From assembly GCA_029260215.1 (NCBI GenBank), contig JAJDDQ010000021.1, forward strand, positions 1 to 64,000: a stretch of 64,000 nt of DNA, written 5' to 3'. Source of the stretch: Phycisphaerae bacterium (GTDB lineage Bacteria; Planctomycetota; Phycisphaerae; UBA1845). The position numbers and the translations under genes are program-made. A model generated the notes under the pieces. That model searched no databases. It worked only from the letters and a program-made list of their open reading frames with translations, and was not told where the DNA came from. The number at the start of each line of letters is the position of its first letter. Within the stretch, counting starts at the first letter, position 1. This document shows, piece by piece, positions 42,733 through 51,853 of the stretch.

Positions 42733-44114
42733 CGGACAAGGTCGATGCCGCTTCATTCCGCGATCCGAGCGGATTCGTCTACGGCCGCGATGGGCGAATC
42801 CTGCGGCAGGTCAACCAATCTTACAAGACTCACTTCGACGGCCTGATTGAATCGGGTTTGTATGACGAACTGGTCGCGGATGGTTTGCTCGTTTCGCACG
42901 AGGAGATGTCGCTGGCTTATGCGCATTGTGGCGAAGTCGCGTACAAGGTGATTGCGCCGAAAGTTGTGCCGCTCATTTCGTATCCGTATGAATGGTGTTT
43001 CAGTGCCTTTTGTGACGCGGCACTGTGTACGCTGGAGATTCAGCGGCGCGCGATGGATCGCGGTATGTGTCTCAAGGATGCGAGTGCTTACAACATTCAA
43101 TTCGTTGACGGCGAGCCGGTGCTGATCGATACGCTCTCGTTTGAGCTGTACGAGGACGGGCGACCGTGGACGGCTTACCGGCAATTTTGTCAGCATTTTC
43201 TGGGGCCTTTGAGTTTGATGAGCCGTTGCGATGTGCGTTTGGGACAGTTGATGCGCGTGTATCTTGACGGTGTCCCTCTTGACCTGGTGTCGTCACTTCT
43301 GCCGGGGCGGACGCGGTTGAATCTGGGCTTGGGGATGCATATACACGCGCACGCGAGGGCGCAGCGGCGATACGCGGGCGTTGCGGCGCGCAGCGGGGAG
43401 CGTCGCGTTTCGAAATTCGGATTGGCTGCGTTGGTGGACAGTTTGACGTTGGCTATTCGTCGGTTGACGTGGCGACCCGAGGGGACGGAGTGGGGCGGTT
43501 ACTACAAGAATACGAACTACGCGGCTGAGGACATGGCGTGTAAGCGGAAACTTGTTGGGGATTTTTTGAGTCGTATCGAGGCGGGGACGGTGTGGGATGT
43601 CGGTGCGAACATCGGGGAGTTCAGTCGGACGGCGATGGGATTGGGAGCGTCAGTTGTGTCGTTTGATATTGACCCGGCTGCGGTGGAGAAGAATTATCTC
43701 GCGGTGCGGGCGGCGGGTGAGCGGGGGATTCTGCCGCTGCTCATCGACCTGACGAATCCGAGTCCGGCGATCGGGTGGGCCAATCGCGAGCGCGGGACGA
43801 TCGCCGAGCGGGGTCGGCCTGACGCGGTGATGGCGCTCGCACTGATTCATCATCTGGCGATATCGAACAATGTGCCGTTGGCGATGACGGCTGAGTATTT
43901 TGCGTCGCTGAGCGATCGTCTGATTATCGAATGGGTGCCGAAGACGGACTCGCAGGTTCAACGTTTGCTGGCCACGCGCGAGGATATTTTTGGCGAATAC
44001 ACGCAGGCGGGGTTTGAGGCTGCGTTTGGAACGCACTTTGAGACGTTGACCAGTGAGCGCGTTGGCGGTTCGCAGCGACGACTCTACCTGATGCGCGGGG
44101 TGCGGAAAGCGTGA
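42729..44114 (+). CDS. Kinase-like domain fused to an S-adenosylmethionine methyltransferase
   Basis: 461 residues from GTG 42729, overlapping the preceding stop; codons further upstream are in the previous gene. Residues of about 5-200 contain CLKDASAYNIQFVDGEPVLI followed by DTLSFE, reminiscent of the catalytic loop and Asp of aminoglycoside/LPS kinases. From about 270 comes a class I methyltransferase: TVWDVGANIGEFSRTAMGLG (SAM motif I), VVSFDIDPAAVEKNY (motif II) and ALALIHHLAISNNV. Such fusions are seen with NoeA-like proteins, which alter sugars. The product likely methylates a sugar, with the N-terminal domain possibly binding or phosphorylating it. Membrane segments are absent, so it acts in the cytoplasm before export. 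Confidence 0.75.
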   Translation: MTDKVDAASFRDPSGFVYGRDGRILRQVNQSYKTHFDGLIESGLYDELVADGLLVSHEEMSLAYAHCGEVAYKVIAPKVVPLISYPYEWCFSAFCDAALCTLEIQRRAMDRGMCLKDASAYNIQFVDGEPVLIDTLSFELYEDGRPWTAYRQFCQHFLGPLSLMSRCDVRLGQLMRVYLDGVPLDLVSSLLPGRTRLNLGLGMHIHAHARAQRRYAGVAARSGERRVSKFGLAALVDSLTLAIRRLTWRPEGTEWGGYYKNTNYAAEDMACKRKLVGDFLSRIEAGTVWDVGANIGEFSRTAMGLGASVVSFDIDPAAVEKNYLAVRAAGERGILPLLIDLTNPSPAIGWANRERGTIAERGRPDAVMALALIHHLAISNNVPLAMTAEYFASLSDRLIIEWVPKTDSQVQRLLATREDIFGEYTQAGFEAAFGTHFETLTSERVGGSQRRLYLMRGVRKA

Positions 44115-45652
44115 TGGCCGACGCGAAGCGTGCATCTTGGCCTGTGCATCTCTTGTTGATCGCGTTGTTTCCGGTGGTTTCGCTGCTCGGGCAGAATGTG
44201 GATCGCCTTCATGGTACGGAGCCTTTGCTGCCTATGGTGTGTGCGTTTGTGTTGGCAGCTCTTGCGTGGGGCGTGGCGTGTGTGATCGTGCGGGACGGGC
44301 GACGTGGGGCGCTGTTCGCGTCGTGGACGATGTTTCTGTTTTTCGCGTTCGGACATGGGGCGACAATGGCGCAACGTGTCGTTTCTTATGAGCGTGCAGC
44401 CGCTGCGGTGGGTCTCGGTTTCGGTTTGCTTTGGATAGGCGGTCTTTGGGTTTTGCACTTGGCCAAAGCGCATACGAACATGCTGACGACTCTGTTGAAT
44501 CGGATCGCGTGGATACTCGTGCTGATACCAGCCGCAACGGCTGCGTTTCGTGTGGTGGGGGGTGGATCGGGGCTAACCTCGACGCTGGAGCCGATTCGGT
44601 TTTCGGCGAGTTTGGATCACAAGCCGGACATCTACTTCATCGTGCTTGACGCCTACGGTCGCGGTGACGTGTTGCGTGAGTTGTTCGACTATGACAACCG
44701 TGAGTTTCTCGACGGATTGCGCCGGCGCGGGTTCTTTGTGGACGAGCTGGCGCGATCGAACTATGTGCAAACGTTCTTGTCGGTGGCGTCTTCGTTGAAT
44801 GCCTGCCATCTCGATCATGTGGTGGCCGCAGTGGGGAAGGAGCGTGTCGATCGCGGGCCTCTCGGCGAGATGATCCGTGACAGTCGGGTGGTTCGGGCGT
44901 TGCGGCGGGAGGGCTATCGGCATGTCACGTTCGCGACGGGCTATTGGGGAACGGAGATTTGGACGGCTGACGAGAGGTTGTCGCCTCGGTGGGCGTTGAG
45001 CGAGTTTGACAATCTGTGGCTGAGTATGACGCCGCTGCCGTATTTTGGTGTGCTGACGCGCGGCGTGCAGTATGCGTCGCATCGCAACCGCGTGCGGTTC
45101 ACGCTTGATTCGCTGGGGACGCTCGACGATGTTGAGGGGCCTAAATTCGTGTTCGCCCACGTGGTCGCGCCGCATCCGCCGTTTGTGTTTGATGCGAAGG
45201 GGAACCCGCTGACGCCGAGTCGACCGTTCTCGTTTGCGGACGGCAGTCACTTTATGATTCAGGGTGATCGGGAGGAGTATCGACGCGGGTACGTGGGGCA
45301 GGTGGCCTACCTGAACACGCAGTTGATGGCTGCGATCGATCGGCTGCTCGCGTCGCCGCGGGGTGAGCCGGTGATTATTCTGCAGGGCGATCATGGGCCT
45401 GGGTCTGAATTGGACTGGTGGAGCGTGGAGGAGAGCAACTTGCGCGAGCGTACGGCGATACTCAGTGCGCTGCGTTTGCCCGGTGGGGCGGTCGATGGGC
45501 TACGCGATGGCATGACGCCGGTGAACACGTTCCGCGTGGTGCTCAACGAATTGTTTGGGGCGGGGTTGGAGATGCTTGACAATCGGAGCTTCTATTCCGC
45601 GATCGATAGGCCTTATGATTTGATTGACGTGACGGAGTTGGTTGGAGAGTGA
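44114..45652 (+). CDS. Membrane sulfatase/LTA-synthase-like phosphotransferase
   Basis: 512 residues from ATG 44114 (TGATG overlap with the previous stop). The N-terminal 150 residues hold about four membrane spans. The catalytic part begins near HKPDIYFIVLDAYGRGDVLR, with the alkaline-phosphatase-fold metal site (Asp) and the expected nucleophile region, then FVFAHVVAPHPPFVFDAKGN and ILQGDHGPGSELDWWS with the late Asp-His pair. LTA-synthase, sulfatase and phosphoethanolamine transferase all share it. It most likely transfers or cleaves a phospho- or sulfo-group on surface glycans. It closes the cluster. Confidence 0.82.
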   Translation: MADAKRASWPVHLLLIALFPVVSLLGQNVDRLHGTEPLLPMVCAFVLAALAWGVACVIVRDGRRGALFASWTMFLFFAFGHGATMAQRVVSYERAAAAVGLGFGLLWIGGLWVLHLAKAHTNMLTTLLNRIAWILVLIPAATAAFRVVGGGSGLTSTLEPIRFSASLDHKPDIYFIVLDAYGRGDVLRELFDYDNREFLDGLRRRGFFVDELARSNYVQTFLSVASSLNACHLDHVVAAVGKERVDRGPLGEMIRDSRVVRALRREGYRHVTFATGYWGTEIWTADERLSPRWALSEFDNLWLSMTPLPYFGVLTRGVQYASHRNRVRFTLDSLGTLDDVEGPKFVFAHVVAPHPPFVFDAKGNPLTPSRPFSFADGSHFMIQGDREEYRRGYVGQVAYLNTQLMAAIDRLLASPRGEPVIILQGDHGPGSELDWWSVEESNLRERTAILSALRLPGGAVDGLRDGMTPVNTFRVVLNELFGAGLEMLDNRSFYSAIDRPYDLIDVTELVGE

Positions 45653-45702
45653 GGGCGACGTATGCGGGCGGAGTGCGTGCGCCGCGTGAACAAAGAGCTT
45701 CA

Positions 45703-46698
45703 TTACTCCCGTTGCATTTTCCGCTCAAGTAGTTTCTTTGAAATGTCCCAAATCATGTTGTGGCCTTCTATGTGAATCTGGATTGACGTCGCGATTGCAC
45801 ACATGCCTAGGTACGTCGCTTTTTCAGTTCCATGCATCCACACGTTGTCTCCGATAGTTTGCACGTGAGCGATGCCGTCGCCGTCAACTGACTGCTGCGA
45901 GACGCCGACATTTCGACAAGAAGAATTTGGATGGCAGAACTCAGATAGATAGTCGTATACCACTAGAATGTGCGCATGTTCACGGCGTTTTTGTATTTTT
46001 TCAAGCAGCGAGAGTATATTGATTTGGTTGATTTTGAAGAAATCAAGAATCTCGCCTGCTTTGCTTTGGTCCTCTTGTTCAGACTTAGGTTTCGATGTGT
46101 ACTGAGTGCTATTTCTGAAACGCTTCCACCCCGCGACGTCGTCTGTTTCAATCCTTCCCGTGACAAGTTGGCGCGATCCGTGTTGGAATCGGGTAAGATC
46201 ATCAACTAAGTCCGATTTATAGAGTCCAGAATCTCCAACAGAATTATCGTCATCGAGAAAACCCAGCACATTTTGTTCGATAAGCTCGCGTTTTCCCTGA
46301 ATTTTGTAGCACAAATTGTAGTAACTCGCGGAGCATTCCAACGCCGATCTCGCCGTGAGCGCCATGACCGACGCAATCCTGTGCTCCAAGCCCAACATGA
46401 ATCCGTCAACCAAATCCCGTAGATTGCGGTCGGCAGAAGACATCGCAACCCTTATTCGTCCGCCGATCTCGTACCAGTGATTGACGTAGTATTCTCTTTG
46501 CGCTTCGTTCTCTTCGGGCATCGTTGCCGGAAAAGAATGAGTCATCGTTTTCGGGATTGTGTCGAATAGGCGAGCGGCTTTGGAAATTGAGTCAAAGAAG
46601 TCTCGAATGACATCAGCCTCGATTTCACTCTGGGATAGCGATTCATCAGCAGCGCTAGATAGCTGATGGATTGAATGAGCTTCATGTTGATGTTTCAT
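45703..46698 (-). CDS. Orphan protein of unknown function, AT-rich
   Basis: 331 residues from ATG 46698; the frame is open to 46785. I recognise no family. It is helical and soluble, with no signal peptide or membrane segment. A central part (LTARSALECSASYYNLCYKI) and YDYLSEFCHPNSSCRNVGVS look like all-alpha nucleic-acid or HEPN-like folds, and RREHAH could imitate the R-x4-H pattern of HEPN nucleases, but this is weak. It is clearly more AT-rich than its neighbours, so it may be a recent arrival. It lies between the glycan cluster and mrp. Confidence 0.6.
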   Translation of the reverse strand: MKHQHEAHSIHQLSSAADESLSQSEIEADVIRDFFDSISKAARLFDTIPKTMTHSFPATMPEENEAQREYYVNHWYEIGGRIRVAMSSADRNLRDLVDGFMLGLEHRIASVMALTARSALECSASYYNLCYKIQGKRELIEQNVLGFLDDDNSVGDSGLYKSDLVDDLTRFQHGSRQLVTGRIETDDVAGWKRFRNSTQYTSKPKSEQEDQSKAGEILDFFKINQINILSLLEKIQKRREHAHILVVYDYLSEFCHPNSSCRNVGVSQQSVDGDGIAHVQTIGDNVWMHGTEKATYLGMCAIATSIQIHIEGHNMIWDISKKLLERKMQRE

Positions 46699-46877
46699 GG
46701 TTTCTGTTACGTCTCGCTCATCGCGCTGCCAGCAGACCGGCAGAAAAGTGGGTTCAACAGATTCCTGTTCGGTACATGCCGTCAAGGCGACCTAGCAACG
46801 ACATTACAGATTCGCCCCAAAGCGTGCAATAGGCAACGGAATCCGAACGTTACGGGCTGGCAACATGCGCCTGTGTG

Positions 46878-47957
46878 TCATTCGATGGACAGCGACGGCT
46901 GGGCGGTGGGCATCAGATTGCGCACGCTGATTTGCCCGGCGGTGGCGGCGGCCATTTCCTCGACGGCGCGGATGACTTCGTCGGGGGCTTTGGTGAACGT
47001 GTCTTCGGGTGTGCCCTGGTCGGCGAATTCGCGAATTCTCGCGTTTAACGGGATCGCGCCGAGGAAGGGCACGTCCATTTCGTGGGCGGCTTTTTCCGCT
47101 CCGCCGTGGTCGAAGATTTCGTCGCGATTGCCGCACTTGGGGCAGAGGTAGTAGCTCATGTTCTCGACAATGCCGAGACAGGGCACATTGAGTTGGTTGT
47201 ACATCATGATAGCGCGGCGGGCGTCGATGAGGGCGACATCCTGCGGCGTGCAGATTACCACCGACCCGGTCATGGGGATCGACTGCGCGAGGGTCAGCGG
47301 GACGTCGCCGGTTCCGGGTGGCAGGTCGACGATGAGGTAATCCAGCTCGCCCCAATCCACCTGTTCGAGGAACTGCTTGACGACGCCGTGCACCATAGGC
47401 CCGCGCCAGATGAGCGGCTTGTCGCGCTCGACCATGAATCCGATGCTCATGACTTTTAGATTGCCGGCTTTGACGGGAAGAATTTTCTCGTCACGGACGG
47501 CTGGCTTGGCATCTTCCAAACCCAGCATGGTGGGGATGGACGGCCCGTACACATCCGCATCCATGAGGCCTACGCTCGCACCCTTGCGACTCAAACCCAA
47601 GGCCAAGAGGACGGCGGCTGTGCTCTTGCCCACGCCGCCCTTGCCCGCTCCGACCGCGACGATGTTCTTGACACCGGGCAACCCGTCACCGGCGGCGCCA
47701 TGCTTGCGGACGGAGGCGGTGAATTCGATTTCCACGCTTTCCACGCCGGGAATCCGCTCGACAGCAGCCGTCGCGTCCTTTGTGATTTGCTCGCGCATGG
47801 GACAGGCGGGCGTGGTCAATTCGACGTGAACCGTGACCTGGGGGCCGTCGATGACGACATCCTTAATCATGTTCAGGGTGACCAAATCCCGATGCAACTC
47901 GGGGTCGTTTACGGTGCGAAGTTGTTCGATTACCTGCTCGCCGGTCACTAGGCCCAT
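46878..47957 (-). CDS. mrp: Mrp/NBP35-family iron-sulfur cluster carrier ATPase
   Basis: 359 residues. ATG 47957 has GGAG ten bases upstream; the open frame before it adds a non-conserved stretch. N-terminal MIP18-like part (1-85, LRTVNDPELHRDLVTLNMIK, TTPACPMRE). P-loop ATPase: GAGKGGVGKST at 103-113 (deviant Walker A), DADVYGPSIP and DLPPGTGD. The bridging Fe-S Cys pair CPKC is at 272-275. It carries and delivers Fe-S clusters as a dimer. It is preceded on its 5' side by the divergent histidine kinase gene, 166 bases away. Confidence 0.95.
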   Translation of the reverse strand: MGLVTGEQVIEQLRTVNDPELHRDLVTLNMIKDVVIDGPQVTVHVELTTPACPMREQITKDATAAVERIPGVESVEIEFTASVRKHGAAGDGLPGVKNIVAVGAGKGGVGKSTAAVLLALGLSRKGASVGLMDADVYGPSIPTMLGLEDAKPAVRDEKILPVKAGNLKVMSIGFMVERDKPLIWRGPMVHGVVKQFLEQVDWGELDYLIVDLPPGTGDVPLTLAQSIPMTGSVVICTPQDVALIDARRAIMMYNQLNVPCLGIVENMSYYLCPKCGNRDEIFDHGGAEKAAHEMDVPFLGAIPLNARIREFADQGTPEDTFTKAPDEVIRAVEEMAAATAGQISVRNLMPTAQPSLSIE

Positions 47958-48122
47958 CGTGTTGGAACTCCAAAAGGGTGCTTCGGTATTTGAAGGCACT
48001 ATAGTGTCGTGGGCGTGATTCTTCCAGACAGGCCTTCACCCGCCGCCCGGAAGGGATCATAGTGGTGCAAAGTTTTTTCGAATTCCCGACGGGATGAATC
48101 CTGGCGTGTCAGGTGCAAAGCG

Positions 48123-49688
48123 ATGAGCATTGAGCAGCGCAATCCAAGAAAGCGATGGCGATCTGCCGGTGCTGTGATCGTGGTGGCAGCGGTTGTACTG
48201 GTCGGGTTCGCGCTGTTTTTCGCGGTTAGCCAGCCTCGGACGGTGTCCTTGCTGCATATCGCCGCAGCGCAGAATGAGGCCATCCAGATTCGCTCGTCCG
48301 CCACGGGGCAGATTCGTCGGGTAGCAGCCAGGCGACTGGTACGCGTGGTTCAGCACTACGCGGGCGGAGGGCGGGACGATCCGTTCGACGGCGCGCGGCA
48401 GCCTCGATGGTTGACTGACTACATCGTTTGGAACGGCGAGCGACTGTTGTGGTGGGGGGCTGCCGGCCCGGGCGGAAAGGTGCTTCCGGTCGCGTCGGAG
48501 CTTCGCGCCGAGGTGCAGGAACGCGTCGCGCAGAGATTCTCGGCGATGTCCGACGCTCCGCACGAGCCGCTGGGTTTCGTCAAAAGCGTGGCTGGCGGGC
48601 AGCCGTTCGTGATCGCTTATCTCGTGAGCGATGTGGGCGCAGGACGAACGGTGTTGGCTGGCGCGTTGATCGATCTTGATCTGCTCCGCAAAGACCTGCT
48701 CGAACCCCTGTTCGCCGTGTCGGGCAGGCTGAGCGTTGTGCGTCAACCGGAGCGTTTGCGGACGTTTTGGTATGAGCCGATTTCCGAGGTGATGCCGCTC
48801 GTGGTCACGCCGTCCGAGCAATTCGTCGCGAGTGAGTTTCGGGCCGCCCGAATTCAGCAGGTTATCCTGGTCGCTATCGCGATTGTTTTTCTGATCGTGT
48901 TGGCGCTGATGGTCTGGAAGCTCATCACGCTGGTGGAGCGGGAACTCCGCCTGAGCGAACTCAAGAGCAATTTTGTGGCCGACGTCTCGCATGAGTTGAA
49001 GACGCCGCTCGCGTTGATTCGCATGTTCGGCGAGATGCTCAGCGAAGGGCGCGTGCCGTCGGAAGAGAAGAAGCAGGAATACTACGGGATCATTACGCGT
49101 GAAAGCACGCGACTCACCCAGCTTATCGAAAACATCCTCGATTTTTCGCGAATCGAAGCCGGGCGCAAGACCTACCACCTGGCCCCTGTGGACATTGGTC
49201 AGGTTGTTCGGGCGACGTACGAGAACTACCGGGCGGAGCTGAACCAGAAGGGGTTCACGCACACGCTGCGCGTCGCGGATGGTTTGCCGACGGTTTCCGC
49301 CGACGCGGACGCCGTGGCACAGGCGATGGTGAATCTGATGAGCAACGCGATCAAATACAGCGCCGAGGAGAAGGAGTTCGAAATCGAGATCAAAACCGAG
49401 ACGCGGCGTGACAGGCATGGCGTGTTGATTTCTGTCAAGGATCGGGGGATCGGCGTCAGCCCGGAGGACCGGTCGCGGCTTTTTGACGGTTTTTTCAGGG
49501 CGACCGACGATCGCGTGCGTCAGGTTCGCGGAACGGGGTTGGGTCTGAGCGTCGTACACCAGATCGTCGGTGCCCACGGCGGGAGTATTGATGTAGAATC
49601 GAGGCTGGTCAAAGGTAGTGTGTTTCGCATATTCTTACCGGCGTCATCCGCCGATCTGAAGACCGGCGACGAAAACGATTCCCAATAA
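48123..49688 (+). CDS. Membrane sensor histidine kinase
   Basis: 521 residues. Two membrane segments: about 15-38 (AGAVIVVAAVVLVGFALFFA) and 240-265 (VILVAIAIVFLIVLALMVW), enclosing an extracytoplasmic sensor domain of about 200 residues with no known fold. HisKA: FVADVSHELKTPLALIRMFG with phospho-His290. HATPase: N box NLMSNAIKYSA, G1 KDRGIGV, G2 GTGLGLSV. The partner response regulator begins 24 bases downstream, so they form a two-component pair. The N-terminal start at ATG 48123 is supported by the membrane segment. The signal detected is unknown. Confidence 0.93.
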   Translation: MSIEQRNPRKRWRSAGAVIVVAAVVLVGFALFFAVSQPRTVSLLHIAAAQNEAIQIRSSATGQIRRVAARRLVRVVQHYAGGGRDDPFDGARQPRWLTDYIVWNGERLLWWGAAGPGGKVLPVASELRAEVQERVAQRFSAMSDAPHEPLGFVKSVAGGQPFVIAYLVSDVGAGRTVLAGALIDLDLLRKDLLEPLFAVSGRLSVVRQPERLRTFWYEPISEVMPLVVTPSEQFVASEFRAARIQQVILVAIAIVFLIVLALMVWKLITLVERELRLSELKSNFVADVSHELKTPLALIRMFGEMLSEGRVPSEEKKQEYYGIITRESTRLTQLIENILDFSRIEAGRKTYHLAPVDIGQVVRATYENYRAELNQKGFTHTLRVADGLPTVSADADAVAQAMVNLMSNAIKYSAEEKEFEIEIKTETRRDRHGVLISVKDRGIGVSPEDRSRLFDGFFRATDDRVRQVRGTGLGLSVVHQIVGAHGGSIDVESRLVKGSVFRIFLPASSADLKTGDENDSQ

Positions 49689-49712
49689 CGCTGCATGCGG
49701 GAGGGCTGACAC

Positions 49713-50393
49713 GTGGCACGCATTCTGATCGCTGAAGACGAGCCGGACATGGCTATGGGGCTGCGCGACAATCTTCAATTCGAAGGGTTCGAGGTGCTGA
49801 GCGCCGCCGACGGTGAGCAAGCCCTGGAAATTGCCAAAACGCAACGGCCTGATCTGATCCTGTTGGACGTAATGATGCCCAAAATGGACGGCTTCGAGGT
49901 ATGCAAGAGCATCCGCGAATCCGGGTTCAATGTTCCGATTATCATGCTGACGGCCCGTTCGCAGGAAATGGACATCGTGCGCGGTCTCGAACTCGGTGCT
50001 GACGACTACATTACCAAGCCGTTCAGCATTCGCGAATTGCTCGCGCGTATCAAAGTCTCGCTGCGACATTCCGGGGCAGCGCCTTCGACGTCGCGCGTGT
50101 TGAACGTGGGTGAGTCGGAAATTGATCTCATCAAGGGCGTTGTGGTGCGTGGTGACCAGAAATTCTCGCTGGGGTACTTCGAGATCGAGTTGCTCAAGAT
50201 GCTGACCGAGCGCGCGGAGCAGCCGGTTCCCCGTGCGGAGCTTCTTGAAAAAATATGGGGCTTGGACGCGTTCCCGACGAATCGCACGGTGGACAACCAC
50301 ATCGTGTCGCTGCGAAGAAAAATCGAGATCGATGCCAAGGATCCGCAACACATCATCACGGTTCACACGATCGGCTACAAATTCGTGCCTTGA
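49713..50393 (+). CDS. OmpR/PhoB-type response regulator
   Basis: 226 residues from GTG 49713. Receiver domain at 1-120: LIAEDEPDM acidic pair, Asp52 phosphorylation site (LILLDVMMPKMDGFEV), Thr80 and Lys102 (DDYITKPFS). DNA-binding winged helix at 130-226: FEIELLKMLTERAEQPVPRA, IWGLDAFPTNRTVDNHIVSL, RRKIEIDAKDPQHIITVHTI. Linked to the upstream sensor kinase. Its stop overlaps the start of the next gene (TGATG), so the lipoprotein that follows may be made with it. Confidence 0.95.
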   Translation: MARILIAEDEPDMAMGLRDNLQFEGFEVLSAADGEQALEIAKTQRPDLILLDVMMPKMDGFEVCKSIRESGFNVPIIMLTARSQEMDIVRGLELGADDYITKPFSIRELLARIKVSLRHSGAAPSTSRVLNVGESEIDLIKGVVVRGDQKFSLGYFEIELLKMLTERAEQPVPRAELLEKIWGLDAFPTNRTVDNHIVSLRRKIEIDAKDPQHIITVHTIGYKFVP

Positions 50394-51187
50394 TGACCAA
50401 ACGACTCCGCCCGCTTCATCTTTCGGTGGTTTCCGCCGTCGTCGCAGCCGTGCAGGTCTGCGCCGGGTGTGCCGGTCCGCGCGCGGGCGAGAAGCCCAGC
50501 GGGATGGCCAAAGCAGCGGACACCATCACCCGGCAACTCGACATCACACGAACACGCGAACGCAACGAGCAGATTACCGAGACGGCGCGCAGCGCACGCA
50601 CGCGAATCGATCAGATCGACGTGCATGCGTTCAACGCGACGGTCATGGAGATCAACGTGCTCACCCACGAGTTGCGCGAACGGGCGGTATGCGTCATTGA
50701 CGACTTCAATACGCGCCTGAATTCCGAGTTGGACGCTGCTGAGATCGATGCGGTCAGCCGCGACACGCGCAAAGTCTTGAACGAGGTGTTCGCGGGCGTG
50801 TCGGCCTTTGATATCGAAGCGTACAACGCCGCCGTCCGCCGCCTGGATACGCTGGTAGCGCAAATTTCCGAGCGTACCGAGAGAATCGACATCGACGCCG
50901 CGAACGAGTTGATTGGGGAATACAGATTCTTGAGCGCCGAAATGCGCGGCACTATCGTTGATGTGCGCGCTCTGGTGGACAGTATGAATGAGACGGTGGC
51001 TGCTCTTCCCGTACGTTCAGCCGCCGCAACGATTCAGCAGGTGGAGGAAGCTGCGTCGGAATTGATGCCAGCCATCAATCGCCTGATAAACCTTTCGATT
51101 GCGGGGATGGTGTTCGTTCTTCTCGCTCTTGTGCTGGCTCCGGTGCTGATCCATCGCCGCGAACGTTCGCACTCAGCCGACCGATAA
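50393..51187 (+). CDS. Coiled-coil lipoprotein co-transcribed with the two-component system
   Basis: 264 residues. ATG 50393 overlaps the response regulator stop. A lipobox is clear (HLSVVSAVVAAVQVCAGC), so it is membrane-anchored. The body is a long heptad-rich coiled coil (DTITRQLDITRTRERNEQIT, FNATVMEINVLTHELRERAV, IDIDAANELIGEYRFLSAEM) followed by a C-terminal membrane segment (AGMVFVLLALVLAPVLIH). No catalytic motif is visible. The shape resembles methyl-accepting or phage tape-like coils, but no signalling domain is present. It could sense or tune the kinase from the extracytoplasmic side. Confidence 0.75.
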   Translation: MTKRLRPLHLSVVSAVVAAVQVCAGCAGPRAGEKPSGMAKAADTITRQLDITRTRERNEQITETARSARTRIDQIDVHAFNATVMEINVLTHELRERAVCVIDDFNTRLNSELDAAEIDAVSRDTRKVLNEVFAGVSAFDIEAYNAAVRRLDTLVAQISERTERIDIDAANELIGEYRFLSAEMRGTIVDVRALVDSMNETVAALPVRSAAATIQQVEEAASELMPAINRLINLSIAGMVFVLLALVLAPVLIHRRERSHSADR

Positions 51188-51296
51188 GTCTCGCGATTCA
51201 CCCCGCACCGCCTTCCCGCGATTATGGGCTGACACACACGCCGACCATATCGTAGTTCTAAGGGAATGGGAGTCTTCACACGGACGGGGAGAGACT

Positions 51297-51473
51297 ATGA
51301 ACGCTACGGAAACATCGCCGCTGGAATCGCTCTATTGCGAACGTGACCGCCTGCGGGCCTCGCTGGCACACGCATTGGAGATGCGTCAACCGTTGGACGA
51401 CGTCAAGCGCATCGAGAACCGGATTCGCGAACTCTGGGCGCGGATTGAATCGCTTGAGCACGCCGCGCCTTAG
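51297..51473 (+). CDS. Short coiled-coil protein, 58 residues
   Basis: A small frame from ATG 51297, with GGGGAGAG five bases upstream, to TAG 51473. MNATETSPLESLYCERDRLR, ASLAHALEMRQPLDDVKRIE, NRIRELWARIESLEHAAP: amphipathic helices and heptads suggest a coiled coil. No known family. It is the last gene before the tRNA-Thr fragment, so it probably belongs to the old chromosome side of the island. Confidence 0.6.
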   Translation: MNATETSPLESLYCERDRLRASLAHALEMRQPLDDVKRIENRIRELWARIESLEHAAP

Positions 51474-51615
51474 AGCGAAGCCAACGAATTCGCGACGGTC
51501 TTGGTCTGTAATGCTTGAACGAAGCGCGCGAATTGAGATTCGCGGTTGGCTACCTGCTGGCTCCAAGCCGATTCGCGTGGCGGAAAAAACGAGACGCGGT
51601 GCAACGAAACACAAC

Positions 51616-51667
51616 AAAGCCAGTGAAGGGACTCGAACCCATGACCTGCGGTTTACAAAACCGCTGC
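51616..51667 (-). repeat. Distal attachment site: 3' half of tRNA-Thr
   Basis: It matches 61900-61951 at 51 of 52 bases, with the same orientation. It covers the anticodon loop, variable and T arms and acceptor 3' strand of the tRNA-Thr(UGU) gene but lacks its 5' half, so it is not a functional tRNA. It is the typical remnant made when an island recombines into the 3' end of a tRNA gene. Confidence 0.9.
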
Positions 51668-51724
51668 GGTGAATCGCTAACCGCTGAAACCACCGACACT
51701 TACGAATCCGACGAAAAAAACTAG

Positions 51725-51853
51725 GCGTTCTGCTTGGCGCTCTTGCGGGAGAAATCGCCCGACTTGGCGCGGGTTGTTGAGGCTTGGGATGATCTATCGG
51801 AAGCTGTCAAGCGCGGCATCGTGGCGATGGTCCGGGCATCGGCGGTCAATTGA
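51725..51853 (+). pseudogene. C-terminal coding fragment near the left island edge
   Basis: After an in-frame TAG, about 42 codons read LLREKSPDLARVVEAWDDLS, EAVKRGIVAMVRASAVN and stop. It resembles the C-terminal tails of small planctomycete proteins next to integrases, and no start or upstream domain is present. Low confidence. Confidence 0.35.

Noticed and set aside
48057-49577. Minus-strand frame of 506 codons
   Set aside because: Antisense to the sensor kinase, which has all HisKA and ATPase motifs.
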